The position numbers and the translations under genes are program-made. This document shows positions 31,574 through 42,400 of a DNA stretch of 64,000 bases, one piece after another. The notes beneath the pieces are model-generated. The model was not told the origin of the DNA and searched no databases. It saw nothing but the letters and a program-made list of their open reading frames with translations. The DNA comes from Sipunculus nudus. Its lineage: Eukaryota; Annelida; Sipuncula; Golfingiida; Sipunculidae. The DNA lies in contig CM049306.1 in assembly GCA_026874595.1 (NCBI GenBank), forward strand, positions 21,011,019 to 21,075,018. The letters run 5' to 3'. Position 1 is the stretch's first letter. Every line of letters starts with the position of its first letter.

Positions 31574-33759
31574 CTGGAATGGTGATTGCAACAGGAGAGG
31601 TTACCTTGGATTTCTTGCACTACACGTTAAGGTTCATTCTAACGATATCCATTCAGACATAAATCAGTAACCACCAGTGGTAAGAATAGGTTGTAAAATC
31701 AGAACAGATGATTAAAAGAAGAAAATCAACCGAAGATCGATTATTAATCGATTATTTTATGCACCTATATATCCCTGAAATTTGCTGTATAGTATTATAC
31801 TTAATCTATTGACTGATCAAATTCAGCCTGACTTGTACATCAGCTGACAGTTCGAGGTTACGGCCAGGTTGTCGAGGTTACGGTCAGGTTGTCGAGGTTA
31901 CGGTCAGGTTGTTGACGCTTTTTCGCTGCACAAGGTTAATGCTGTCCACTACCCGGGTTCCGTCTTTTTGTCCCTTCTTTAACCCTGACAGAATTAGAAT
32001 ATATTTTTTTCCGGATATAATATGACTATTTTTCATGTGCATACATAATCGTTTGTGATCAATTATTGAAAAAATGGAATCGATTTAATCACTTATGAAA
32101 GATAACGACCAGTCATCGATATATTCGATCAATTTGAACACCTAACCTCTCATACCTGACACGTCACATATGTTTTTAAACTCTGGATACGTATTACCTT
32201 CATATTATCTCAGGCCAATTGGAAGCAGAGGTCAAAGGCTCATTATATTTTATTGAACAACCACGCGTTATCAACTTTAATATAAAATATAAGTAGGTTG
32301 CACAAAACTCCAGTCAGTCAGTTCAAGAAAATGATGTTCCCTGTTAGAAAAGTAATCAAGGTCTATTTCAACGCTGACATGGCGACAGCTCGACACATCC
32401 AGGCTGGCGCAGCTCGTCGATTTTTTCCCGGCGCTCCATGAAAATGAACACAAGATAAATCCAGCGAGTTGATGCAGCAACGCCCTCAGTAACCGGTTCG
32501 TGGGACGGGCTTGCCATCTGGCGTCGTATCGCGTAAGCGTTTGAAAAGTTAGGCGACCAATTTAGTCAATAATGTTATTACATTTGTTTATTGACCAGTC
32601 GTACGTGAAAATTTGGGAGACTGTTTAAAAACGATATGCTCTACTTTGCTGAAATGTATGAAACTTTGATCTTAAATTTCTTCTTTATTCTTTTTACCTC
32701 CGATCAGGCATAAGTTCTTTAAGTTCATTGTTTAAATAACCACTTTCTTTATATCTTTAATCAATAAATGTATACTTGTTGTATGTTTTCAGTCATCTGC
32801 CCATGCAATAATACTTGCCAGTTTTGACCCCCAAAAAATAAAAGGAACCTATGAGTGAAACCAATAGAAGTCCAAATGAAGCCACGTGTGTCACAGGAAT
32901 CTATGAAAGAAACCGTGCAGAGACATCCAAATGAAGCCATATGTGGCACAGAAGTATGTGAAAGAAGCTGTGCAGAATAGAAATCCATAAATGAAATCCA
33001 AAAATCCACAGCGAAGTCCTAATGAAGCCACATGTGTCACAGAAATCTAGGAAAGAAACCGTGCAGAGAAGTCCAATGAAGCCATATGTGTCACAGAAAC
33101 CTATGAAAGAACCATTGCAGAGAAGTCCAGATGAAGCCAAATGTGTCACAGGGCGCTATTAACCACAAAGAAGAGAAACTCCAAACGAAGCCATCTGTGG
33201 CACAGCAGAAGATGTAAACAAAGTAATGTGGGTTTGCAAAACAGAGGTGTATCTTATACACGATATACTTTTGCAATGGTTATTATAGTATATAAAATTC
33301 CCCGTATCCAGATACGTTGTTTTACATGACATTAAAGGAGAAATAAATTAATATGTTACAGGACAAATGAAGCAGGAAAACGCAGAAGAGCTGCCTATTT
33401 ATAAAGCTCAAGTTGTTTTTTTGTATTCCGGATTTTATACCTACCTTGGGTGACCAATGACCATGCATACATTCTTGTGGCTCAAGAACACATTAATTTA
33501 GGTTTAATAAATAATTATAGATGTTTAAGCATTACGTTCTTGAAACACAAGGAATGTTCTCAAACATTAGATAGTTCAATAGGTCATATGTAAATTCCGC
33601 TATAACCGGCCCTTTCATTGATATCAACTGCTAGTTAGGTTCAAGATCTTTTCATATTCGTCCATTGTACTTTTCTTAAACTTCAAACAGTCTCACCTAC
33701 TCACCATTTGCAATAACCAAGGCGACCCATAACAGGCAAGCAATCCCAAAAGAACCCAT
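31351..33759 (-). CDS. Shisa-like cysteine-rich secreted or membrane protein, gene A (partial model)
   Basis: Two exons are clear on the minus strand. 33759-33705 codes for a signal peptide (MGSFGIACLLWVALVIAN) and ends G|GTGAGT. 31573-31351 codes for CPDYCDTGGFWRPGEDCGTG, GYCCGHVTNTYCCVDYW and a final Cys, ending in the hydrophobic GALVPSWLLI at donor GC|GTAAGT, phase 2. The YCCG...YCC core and C-x2-Y-x-D-x-G-x-W start resemble the Shisa ectodomain, with a shifted cysteine. The hydrophobic end may begin a membrane segment or anchor; the last exon is not established. Function unknown. Confidence 0.72.
31853..31912. repeat. Three copies of a 20-bp repeat
   Basis: The unit CGAGGTTACGGTCAGGTTGT occurs three times head to tail with one mismatch in the first copy. 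It lies in the intron of gene A. Confidence 0.9.
32850..33210. repeat. 55-bp minisatellite in gene A intron
   Basis: About six diverged copies contain ATGAAGCCATATGTGTCACA, then GAAAGAAACCGTGCAGAGA. GAAGCCA recurs near 32878, 32933, 33024, 33077, 33133 and 33187. Overlapping minus-strand ORFs are repeat by-products. Confidence 0.85.
33705..33759 (-). CDS. Gene A exon 1, signal peptide
   Basis: It codes for MGSFGIACLLWVALVIAN, an 18-residue hydrophobic leader, then a phase-1 donor G|GTGAGT. The phase fits the cysteine-rich exon. Confidence 0.7.
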
Positions 33760-33886
33760 AACACCTCTGGAGTCTTTTCGTTAACTTGTAAACAAGGTCC
33801 CAACCTCCATTAATACAAGTAACAAGTCTCGTTAATGTGATCGAGTCTTATCTGTTGTTCACAGTGACGGCGCCACAGGAACACAG

Positions 33887-33898
33887 TGCGCATGCGCG
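33887..33898. promoter_or_regulatory. NRF1-type palindrome upstream of gene A
   Basis: TGCGCATGCGCG matches the NRF1 consensus (YGCGCAYGCGCR). It lies 128 bp upstream of gene A's ATG, in a CpG-containing stretch. Confidence 0.5.
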
Positions 33899-33899
33899 G

Positions 33900-36800
33900 A
33901 CGAAGGTCAAGTGAGGCTTGATAATGATAACACACATACACAAGGTAACGGTAGTAAAGGCACCATTATAACATTTTGTGTGACTGGCAGCTATATGGCG
34001 TATTTTCCGGGATATCTGTGTTTCATCCTTGTGAAAGAGATGGTCTATTCTCGATATTCTTAACCACTGGTATCTTTATTTCCCGCGAAATATATTTAAA
34101 ATAAACGTTAATTAAGTCGGAACGGTTTGCACTAGCAACATCGCCAAAGGAAATTCTTCTACTGAAAATAACATCTAGCGAATACACACTTTTACAAAGA
34201 TAACCGGCAGTGTTTCTAAAATAACGAGGGGAATCTTTTCTGTAAAATTTTCTGCAAATTGTTTGCATCGTTAACAAACTGAATTAAAAATGAAATGTTC
34301 TGTGGTTTTGCCCTGATAGGGACAGTCACACCAAAACCCTCTGAGATTTAGCCTAAGATGTCATTAACTTATAAATGTGTTAATGAAACGGCTGAGCATC
34401 TGTTTTGTCGCGGAAACCTTGTCCTGTCGTGAACTATTGTGAAATGGCTTTGTTATTGCACATAAAGAATAATTCCCATGGGCATACGTCCAAAGCAGGG
34501 GAATTACAGGATATGAGAATACGGGGGCAGAGGGAGAGTGGGAGATGGGATATTTCCTTCTCACATAGTGAAGAAATATTTAAAAAAAAATATTTTTGGA
34601 TGTATAAAATGTATCATGATGCAAAATCCGGCTCTGTCTTTTTCTGAATGAAGCGCTTATTGTTCTGTTTCCAAGGTTTTCGGGTCGGAGGGGGAGGGGC
34701 ATGTGCATTGCACTAATGATATACAGTCTCCTAACTTCACAGTCCTAAGAACTAATTAGTGCTAATTATTAAAAGGTTATTAGGAATAATTACCTCTTAC
34801 TGTTATTTGCAAAAATATATATCTTCTGATTGAATTCATGCCTGAAGGATTAAACGAAAACCGTGCCATAGTTTTACTACCACAATGAAATACAACACAG
34901 AGGTTGTTAAATTACTGAATATAACTTTTAATCACTGTTTCAAACAATATGTGAATGTACACGGAACCGTCCAGCAGCTCTTTAAGCGGGTTATCACAGT
35001 TCGTTTTGGCACGCGAGGTAACCTACACTATATAAATCTGCACACTGATATAATGAAGAGAAATAAAAGTAAATAAATAAACTTTTCTTATATTACAGAT
35101 CTTTTTAAGTATAAATTAAAAATGAAATTCATCCTTGTTCTTCTCTGTCACCATGACAATCACGTTCCGCTCCTGATATATGAATATATATGGTAATGAC
35201 CACGAATGAAATCCATTCTCGTTTCTCGTTTCATGCCACCAATATGTACCGTCACCTGGTGTCTGATTAAAGAACTGGCCATCTCAAAGAAAACTGGATC
35301 TCGCTGCAAGGGCAATCGAAGAGGTAAGTGTGAACCTGCAAAGATGAACAGATAGAGTAACAAATTGTGATGAATTGAGTTTCTGCATACATATATAAAA
35401 ATATATTGCAAGAACCATGGACAGACTTAGAGTTGAGTAGAGAGGTCGGGTAACTTGTTTTTTTTTGTATCAGACGGTGGCATTTTGAGACCCTGTATTG
35501 ATAAACCATAAATTTTGTAGGGGGGAGGGGGCTATGGTGGTAGTAGTGGTTATGATTATAATTGTGCTTTTTCCACCTTTCTGGTCCGAAAAAATAACCT
35601 ATAAAATACCATGCAGAGAATGCATAAAAATTAAACACTTTTTTGTGTCATTAGGAGGTTTTGCTAAGTTTTTATGGTGATAAAAATTTATTTGTATTTT
35701 TATCGTTGTTTAGTATATATTAAAAAAGTGTTTTGTTGTTTTTGGTGTATAATGGTATAGATCTTATGATATAAACTTATGTTTTATAAAATATGGAAGG
35801 CTTTGCCGATGACTTTAATGTATGCCCGTCGTAACAATGTCAAGACCAAAGAAAAAAGATTGCCGGTAGAGTAAGTGAGCAAAGAAAGGGTTATGATTAA
35901 ATTTGAATGTTAAAACTAATCCTTAAATCGTTATATTGTCCTTGAAACATTAATTACAAGGCTGTTTATATGATTAGGAAAAAAATGAGACCTGTCTCAA
36001 ATGTGACTGTGAAAGTGGGGGAAATAAGGATAATATAACGTTGCAATTTGCCATAAAGGCAACCCCGTAATAACGTTGCATCGATTCGCTGCCCCTAATT
36101 TCTGTGGCACTTTTTCGTATTGGTAAATGAACACTTAGTCCTCGGCATTAGTGCTAATTGGAGTCCTTTCCTCGATCCCTTCTAATATTTCATAAAAAAA
36201 TGTGTTATATTTGGCCTTGTTTATTTGCACCAGTTCCAAATGGAAGCATGTTTCTATTGCCTCCTAGGAAATTCTGTGTTTACATCGACCATTTAATCAA
36301 AACAAATTGCCATCTCGCTCCGTAACTTTGGTCACAGATTCCGTAGAACAATTTATTATTATTATCTTTCTTTTTGTGTTTTGACAGAGATGGTTACGAT
36401 GGCTGTGTGAGGGTTCTGCTAGTAGTTATAGCTATGGCAGTTATGATAGTGAGAGTGACAGGAGATATGGCGGCATGGGTCACGAAATTATGATGGCGGC
36501 AGCAGAGGTAATGCCTTTAGAAGAGATACAGGGGAAACTAACGTAAAAATCACAGAAGTCCTGAGTATGACGACCGTGTGTGGATATTAGATAATTATGA
36601 GAAATCGACAATAATCAGATGTTGTGTACGATGATATTGTAATCGTCACCGTAATAGTTATCATAACAACAGTATCATTTCAATGTTTACTTAGCAAATT
36701 CAGTGTTGTTTTAATGTTATTAATATTAATAGTTAATAAACTCTTTTTAATGACCTTAAATATCTTAATAATCATGATTTTGATGATGACGACGATGGCG

Positions 36801-37070
36801 ATGGTAACATCAAGAAACATGATTGTGAAGAGGATTAACGGAATGTAAATAACTTAAAAGGCATTTTTGTGTCAATTCCGAAAAAAATATGTTGAAGTCT
36901 TCATTAAATTACGAATGAGATAGGCAAGTCGCTTAGTTCGGAATGCTGAAGAAATATCTGAAAACACGTATGGGCTATAAATAACAGCACTTGTAGTCAA
37001 ACCTATCGATAAAGAATAATTTTGGTAAGCAATTACAGAGTCATAATAAAAATATCAGGTTTACTCGTGC
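33900..37070. other. Interval between genes A and B
   Basis: Mostly non-coding. A possible terminal exon of gene B (minus) is at 35598-35556: acceptor TATTTTATAG, phase 2 compatible, adding a short hydrophobic and then basic tail (WLFFRTRKVEKAQL) before a stop; this is weak. A broken Gly/Tyr/Ser/Arg-rich coding relic lies at 36385-36545. Confidence 0.3.
36385..36545 (+). pseudogene. Relic of a Gly/Tyr/Ser/Arg-rich coding sequence
   Basis: After an acceptor-like TGTTTTGACAG, three successive frames give pieces of one low-complexity text: RDGYDG, then SSYSYGSYDSESDRRYGGMG, then NYDGGSRGNAFRRD. This composition is typical of disordered RGG-type tails of RNA-binding proteins. Frameshifts separate the pieces, so it looks like a decayed exon or retrocopy. 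The parent gene is not identified. Confidence 0.35.
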
Positions 37071-37074
37071 TTAC

Positions 37075-37321
37075 CAGAGAAGATTGGCTGACATGTAGAT
37101 CACGTGACCAGTGTTCAGGCCTGCCAGGTATTTTTCTCTAACCTGAGAGCATTCCTCCACAGTCAGGTTACCCGGGAGATCGTACAGGTGTTCAAAGTAA
37201 TCTGTACAACAAGTCCGGTCAGTGGGAGACCCGCAGCAGTATCCCATGTCCCCGCAGTCCTCCACCTCTATGAAGTGGCCGGTCTGATTACAGTAGCTCG
37301 GACAGTGCTCACTCAGTGTTC
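37075..37321 (-). CDS. Gene B exon 2, cysteine-rich domain
   Basis: The exon has 247 nt, acceptor GTGTTTATAG, donor TG|GTAAGC, phase 1 in and phase 2 out. Its eight cysteines include YCCG and TCC pairs. Confidence 0.78.
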
Positions 37322-37557
37322 CTATAAACACAAGCTATAGTCTTTAGAATCTTAACAAAGTGATCCCATACTCTAAGATATGATAATCATGGGCTCATGA
37401 CATTGGATCTGTGACATGTAGTTCATATGTCACTAACGTTTATGTATGTTTTTCTCTTCATGCTAATCTAACTAACATGTTACAATGACACCACTTCTGT
37501 TACTGCTGCTGTTGCTTCTACTACTACTACAATAACTACTACTGCCTCTACTACAAC

Positions 37558-37613
<56 letters not shown>

Positions 37614-37957
37614 CGAAGAAGAAGAAGAAGAAGCAGAAGAGTAGGCAGAAAAAGATCATTAATATTAATTAATAATAATAATAATAGAATTTCACTCCAG
37701 TTTATTTGTGATACTGAATAATATTTACTTTTTATAACTTACTCTAGTTAGTTTTTATATTAGAGGCTTGCACAGAATGCCTGAATTTTGGAAATGAGGT
37801 CTGCTTTAATTGATTGAACTTTTTTTTTTTATTTTCCATAACTCCATAAACAAATGGTGTAAAAGTCCGTGCTTGTGCGATGTAAAATCAACTCACCTGT
37901 AAATGAGAGTAAGAATACCAATAGTAAGAGTAATACTGGAACTAAATATCCCTTCAT
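37075..37957 (-). CDS. Shisa-like cysteine-rich secreted or membrane protein, gene B (partial model)
   Basis: Paralogue of gene A in the same orientation. Exon 1 is 37957-37897: signal peptide MKGYLVPVLLLLLVFLLSFT, then donor G|GTGAGT. Exon 2 is 37321-37075: CPSYCNQTGHFIEVEDCGDM, GYCCGSPTDRTCCTDYFEHL, NLTVEEC, then the hydrophobic GHVIYMSANLL at donor TG|GTAAGC. Exon phases (1, then 2) and cysteine spacing equal those of gene A. NLT is a possible N-glycosylation site. A membrane anchor probably begins at the end of exon 2 and continues in an exon not identified with confidence. Confidence 0.74.
37557..37637. repeat. (TAA)n then (GAA)n microsatellite in gene B intron
   Basis: About 18 TAA/AAT triplets are followed by about seven GAA triplets. 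Confidence 0.95.
37897..37957 (-). CDS. Gene B exon 1, signal peptide
   Basis: It codes for MKGYLVPVLLLLLVFLLSFT, a strong hydrophobic leader, with donor ACAG|GTGAGT in phase 1. Confidence 0.75.
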
Positions 37958-38116
37958 ATTGATTTTGTGTTCAAAGATCAAGCCTTGAACACGACTCACA
38001 TTCAAGCTTAGATTTTCATGCGCCCAGCTTATCAGGAAACAATATATGGTCTATCAAATCCCCTTGCGTGATTTAATCATGGAGCAACCGGATGTTAAAT
38101 AATTCCTATGGGTACA

Positions 38117-38128
38117 ACGCATGCGCAG
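38117..38128. promoter_or_regulatory. NRF1-type palindrome upstream of gene B
   Basis: ACGCATGCGCAG lies 160 bp upstream of gene B's ATG, a position like that of the NRF1-type site of gene A. Confidence 0.45.
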
Positions 38129-38129
38129 G

Positions 38130-39235
38130 TATGGGAGCGCTCGTTCTTGTGAAATTTTGCTCAGTGAAGCTTACCCGCTTTATTTGTTCGCCTGGTGTAT
38201 TGTGTTTATTCAGTAGGAGAAAATGGAACCCCTTGCGGAATAATAAAGCAAACACAGGTCAACAGGAGTTGCCATGTTTGGTTGAGGAGAGTAAACATGG
38301 CTCCAGTTAAGCTGAGCTGTGCCCTGTGTAGGGTCTACATTGGCAAGACATGTTTGCCATTAGATATACTGAGGGAAAGACCTGCACGCATATCGACAAG
38401 CAAAGTCAAAACAGGGGAAAAATTGCCGATTGGCGGATCACTTGTTTCGAAATTCTTGTTTATGTAAAATTGGCGTATATCTGGGCATGCGGGTACTCTA
38501 AAGTCTGTTCCACGTAGGGGTGCCCATTGGAACTTTGTAATATTTTCATAAAGTGCACCTCCAAACAATGAGATGCAATGGAAAAATAAGGCAAAGGCAT
38601 AACAAAATTGAATTGAAACAAACCTTGCAAACTATTTTGGGAATGCAATTAAATCAAGATCTCATATAGTAACTCTGAAACGGTCTTATTCTCAACTCTT
38701 TTCGTATCGAAGATCGTCAAAGTCGTTGGTTATATGCTCAAATAACTACATTTAAAAGCTGCTGGTTGGTCATTTTGTGTCAAAGATATATTCTAAAATG
38801 TAAAACTATCAAAGTTAGGCTTTTTTTAAAACCTTGTAAAAGTCTATTGGCGACTTTTTTTCTCACATTAGGCCTTCATCAACTTTTTTTTTTAAATTGT
38901 GGCATTATAATGAGAGTTTGTGAATAAGAGAGAATATTCGATTAATTTCAATAATTGCCTAATCCAATAAAGGAAAAGATTACGGATTTATTCCATGCTT
39001 TGTATTTCAAAGGGCTCACTCGAACTGTTTCAAGACAATTTGCAATGAGCTCTTAATGTGCGAGGGCGGAGGTTTTCTTTTACAATTAGTAACTGTCCAT
39101 TTTTGTAATAAATACCGTATATATTATAAAATGATTTATATTTAAATCTTAATATATTTTAAATGGATTGTACAAGTAGTTATAATTGTCATTATTTTAA
39201 ATATCAAGGGTTTTAGTCTATATCATTTGGTGTTA
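38130..39235. other. Intergenic; small plus-strand ORF with good start context
   Basis: A 56-codon frame starts at 38298 in the context AAACATGG (MAPVKLSCALCRVYIGKTCL...) and ends near 38467. It lies just beyond gene B's promoter in divergent orientation. No family was recognised and no clear donor follows, so it is listed only as a possibility. The rest is AT-rich and empty. Confidence 0.2.
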
Positions 39236-39239
39236 TCTT

Positions 39240-39495
39240 TTAATAATCTGTGCTATTTTATGTAATGCGCCTAGGGTATGTTGCGCAACATAAATAACCT
39301 TATGCATATAATAAGTAATACTAGGTGGTGGCGTTTTGGTGTCTCTAAAGGTGAAGGAATCCAGAGAACCAGGAGAAACCAACGTCCTTGGTGGGGCCAC
39401 CACAACCCACTTTCATAGCCCGACGGGAATCGAAACCGTGGGTCGCAGCAAGAGTGCCGTGTTTCTTCTCCTCTGCCAGACCACCAATACATCGT
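39240..39495 (-). mobile_element. tRNA-derived SINE
   Basis: On the minus strand an A-box-like TGGTCTGGCAGAGG (about 39483-39470) is followed by a B box GGTTTCGATTCC (39437-39426). Next comes a conserved-looking body with GGTTTCTCCTGGTTCTCTGG, similar to the central domain of SINE families known from molluscs (from memory, not checked). The tail is ATGTTGCGCAACAT then GCGCATTACATAA. Target duplications were not resolved. Confidence 0.6.
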
Positions 39496-39499
39496 CCAT

Positions 39500-42400
39500 T
39501 AAAAGATTCAACCCGGTCCTGTTACTGCTACGAGGAAGTGTCCAATACCGTACATGCAGAAAATTTGCAATTAACTAGTTTGTACATACTATTCTTTCAT
39601 TTTATATAATGAACAGATTGAAAACAATCATAATTATCATAAAACACTGATGTGCATCCCTTGGTTGAACGGCCTCTAAGTTAGCAGATGTCTGATGTAA
39701 AACAAAAAACCTGAATAATTAAAGTTACCAACTTAATATTAATAACAGTCATGCACGGATCTGAGACAACAAAGTAGTGTCAGGGTTTGTAACAGTCAGT
39801 TCACTCAGATGGCGATGTTCTTTTATATATAAACTCCTGGACGCAGACATAGAATAGGTTTACAGTCCTTGCATTCTCGATAATTTGTCCTAAGTTTCGG
39901 CATTTTGTGATCTATTTAGATAACTGAGTGCAGAAAGTTATACCTACACATATATTTATGGGTCAAGAACATTCAGGTAAATATTGGGGATGGAATTTTT
40001 CATGGCAGTGTTTACATCTGAATGCTCCGAACCTGCCTAACGGGAATGCGGACAATTTTATAGATTTGTTAGGCCAAGCAGTAAATTTACTTCACTCTGT
40101 GTTTATAAACTATTATGGAAATTAGGTAAATGAAAATTACTTGTTTGTTTAAGGTTTTACATACGTAAAAAATCAGTATCCGGAATGATACAATTTCGGT
40201 TTTATTCATGAAATCAATAACATGCTACTCTACATATTCTACACGCCTAACACATGCACATAACATGATTCTGGCATCATAAATCCATAGTTAAGTTAAA
40301 ATTGACATTTTTTAAAATAAAATCTTTATTTTTTCACATGTTATACTATAAATGGAACAATGAAAATAAAACAAATAATTTGACATATTTTTAAAACTTT
40401 TACCATCAAATAGTTCATCCTATGTGGTCAGTTTGTCCCATTGAAAGTTCTGTCAAAATATGTTTAACATTGTGTTACATAGCTATTTTAATTTTCAGTC
40501 TAAAATTATAGAACTCAAGGGACATCCATGAAGGTATTATTGGCATACAGGTGCATCGAGGGACCTGAAACAAACAAATCACACCTTGTAAGTTTCAGTG
40601 TCACAGCTGGTTTTAATGATTCAAGTGATTTAAAGTAGACCAAGCCATGTCAATTTCACACCTCATGACCCTTGTGCGATGTCGATATCACGAATAGTTC
40701 TAACTCAGGTTAGGATTCTGCTAGCAAACATGGTTTTACACATTCAGTGACTTCACTTCATCGTAGATACCCACCCAATTAGCTAAAGTCAGTCCACGTT
40801 TTTTCTATATTAACTGATCAAACGCCAGCATGACCTTTTATACTTTATATGTGTCAAAAATGGATAAACCACTTTCATATTTAAATTTTTCGATGTCACA
40901 TTTTGTTTTCTTAACGTATATTATGTACCTAAAAGTAAACAGATGTAGTGGCTTTGGCTAGGGTGTACCATCATCCATATAATAATTTCGCCGTATAATA
41001 ATTTGCTAGCATTTTTTTTCAGGTAAGAGCGGCTATCAATTAAGATCGAAAGCTAAGGGGTTGAATAAAGACATTGAAGCGTCTTCAGCGGACTCTCTGA
41101 GTTACTGGAGTCACTTTTATTGTAAATATTCTCAAATATATCTGGTTTCTGTAAAAATTAATGGAGTTAAACTTTCATAATCTTGTCAATGCCATTCTGA
41201 AGTATTGAGTGATTGTAAATTGATATTATGATCAAATATTTAATTCTGGTGTTCCAATGTAAAGTTAACAAATAAATCATGAACGAAACATAAATATTGT
41301 ATCAGACAATGCCCAAAAAACCAACAGGTTTGAAATGTATTTACTGTAACGCGCCTTATATTCTTGAAAATTATCTGGAAACCTAACAAAATGAGGTGGG
41401 ACTATAGGAACAATTTACTTTGAATATTAGTGCATACAGGTGTGTCGAGGCACCTGAAATTAACAAAAGATTTGAAAGTTTCAGTGTCACAGCTGGTGTT
41501 GACCACCAAGGTCATTCTGTTCAGTGAAATTGATTTCGTCCCCTCATGTGTTCCGTTTAATCAAATATTTCTAGTTAATCGTCAGTTTTTAATGTTCATT
41601 TTCATCACACCCACACACCTAGTCCAAACGTGTATATCCTTTGATGGTCACAGATTAAGGTATCATTATCGTCAAAATCACCTATATCTAAAACCATAAC
41701 TAAACACGTTTTCTTGTTTTCCCTCTATTCTGTGTATTTCTTATTGAAAAATAAATCATCATTTTTTATTGAATCAAATTTCAACTATTCAGTTTTAGGG
41801 TAGATAGAAACATGATAGAGGGGAAAAATTTTTTTTAGATATTTTCATATTATTTTATATTAGTTCACTAAAAAGTGGCTTACTGTTACTGGGTGCTTAA
41901 AATATCGTACCTTTTAAAAACTAAAAATAAACAAAATGTTATAAAATCATTAGGAAATGAATGAAAAATTTTAAAAATATGTATACCGTGAGAAAGATCA
42001 CTGTACCAGGTTAATAATAATGTATACTTTTTGGGGTCTAATATGAATTTAAAACAACTTTTGTTTGATTATAGATTATACGATAATTATAAACTGAAGA
42101 AAAGTTGAGCCAGCTTATTTTATAGCCTTCAAGAAACCAGAGCTAGACAAAACATTAGCTACTATCCCTCATCCTACGCTAATATTGATAAGATTGTTAT
42201 CATCAGTTGGTCACTTGGGGACGGTTCCGCCATCTAGCGGATGCTCTCATGACCGCTGGCTGCCATGCTGTCTCCACCAGAGGTCGCCCCACTACGCTCT
42301 TTCCTTCTCGATCACACTTAAACAGTTCTTACGAGAATCTGACAGGATTAATACATTGAACTTTACCTAACGATAAATATGCTGACTTGTTCAACTGAAT

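Noticed and set aside
38298-38467. 56-codon ORF as a real microprotein gene
   Set aside because: Good start context only; no family match, no donor, and it can be explained by chance beside a CpG-containing promoter.
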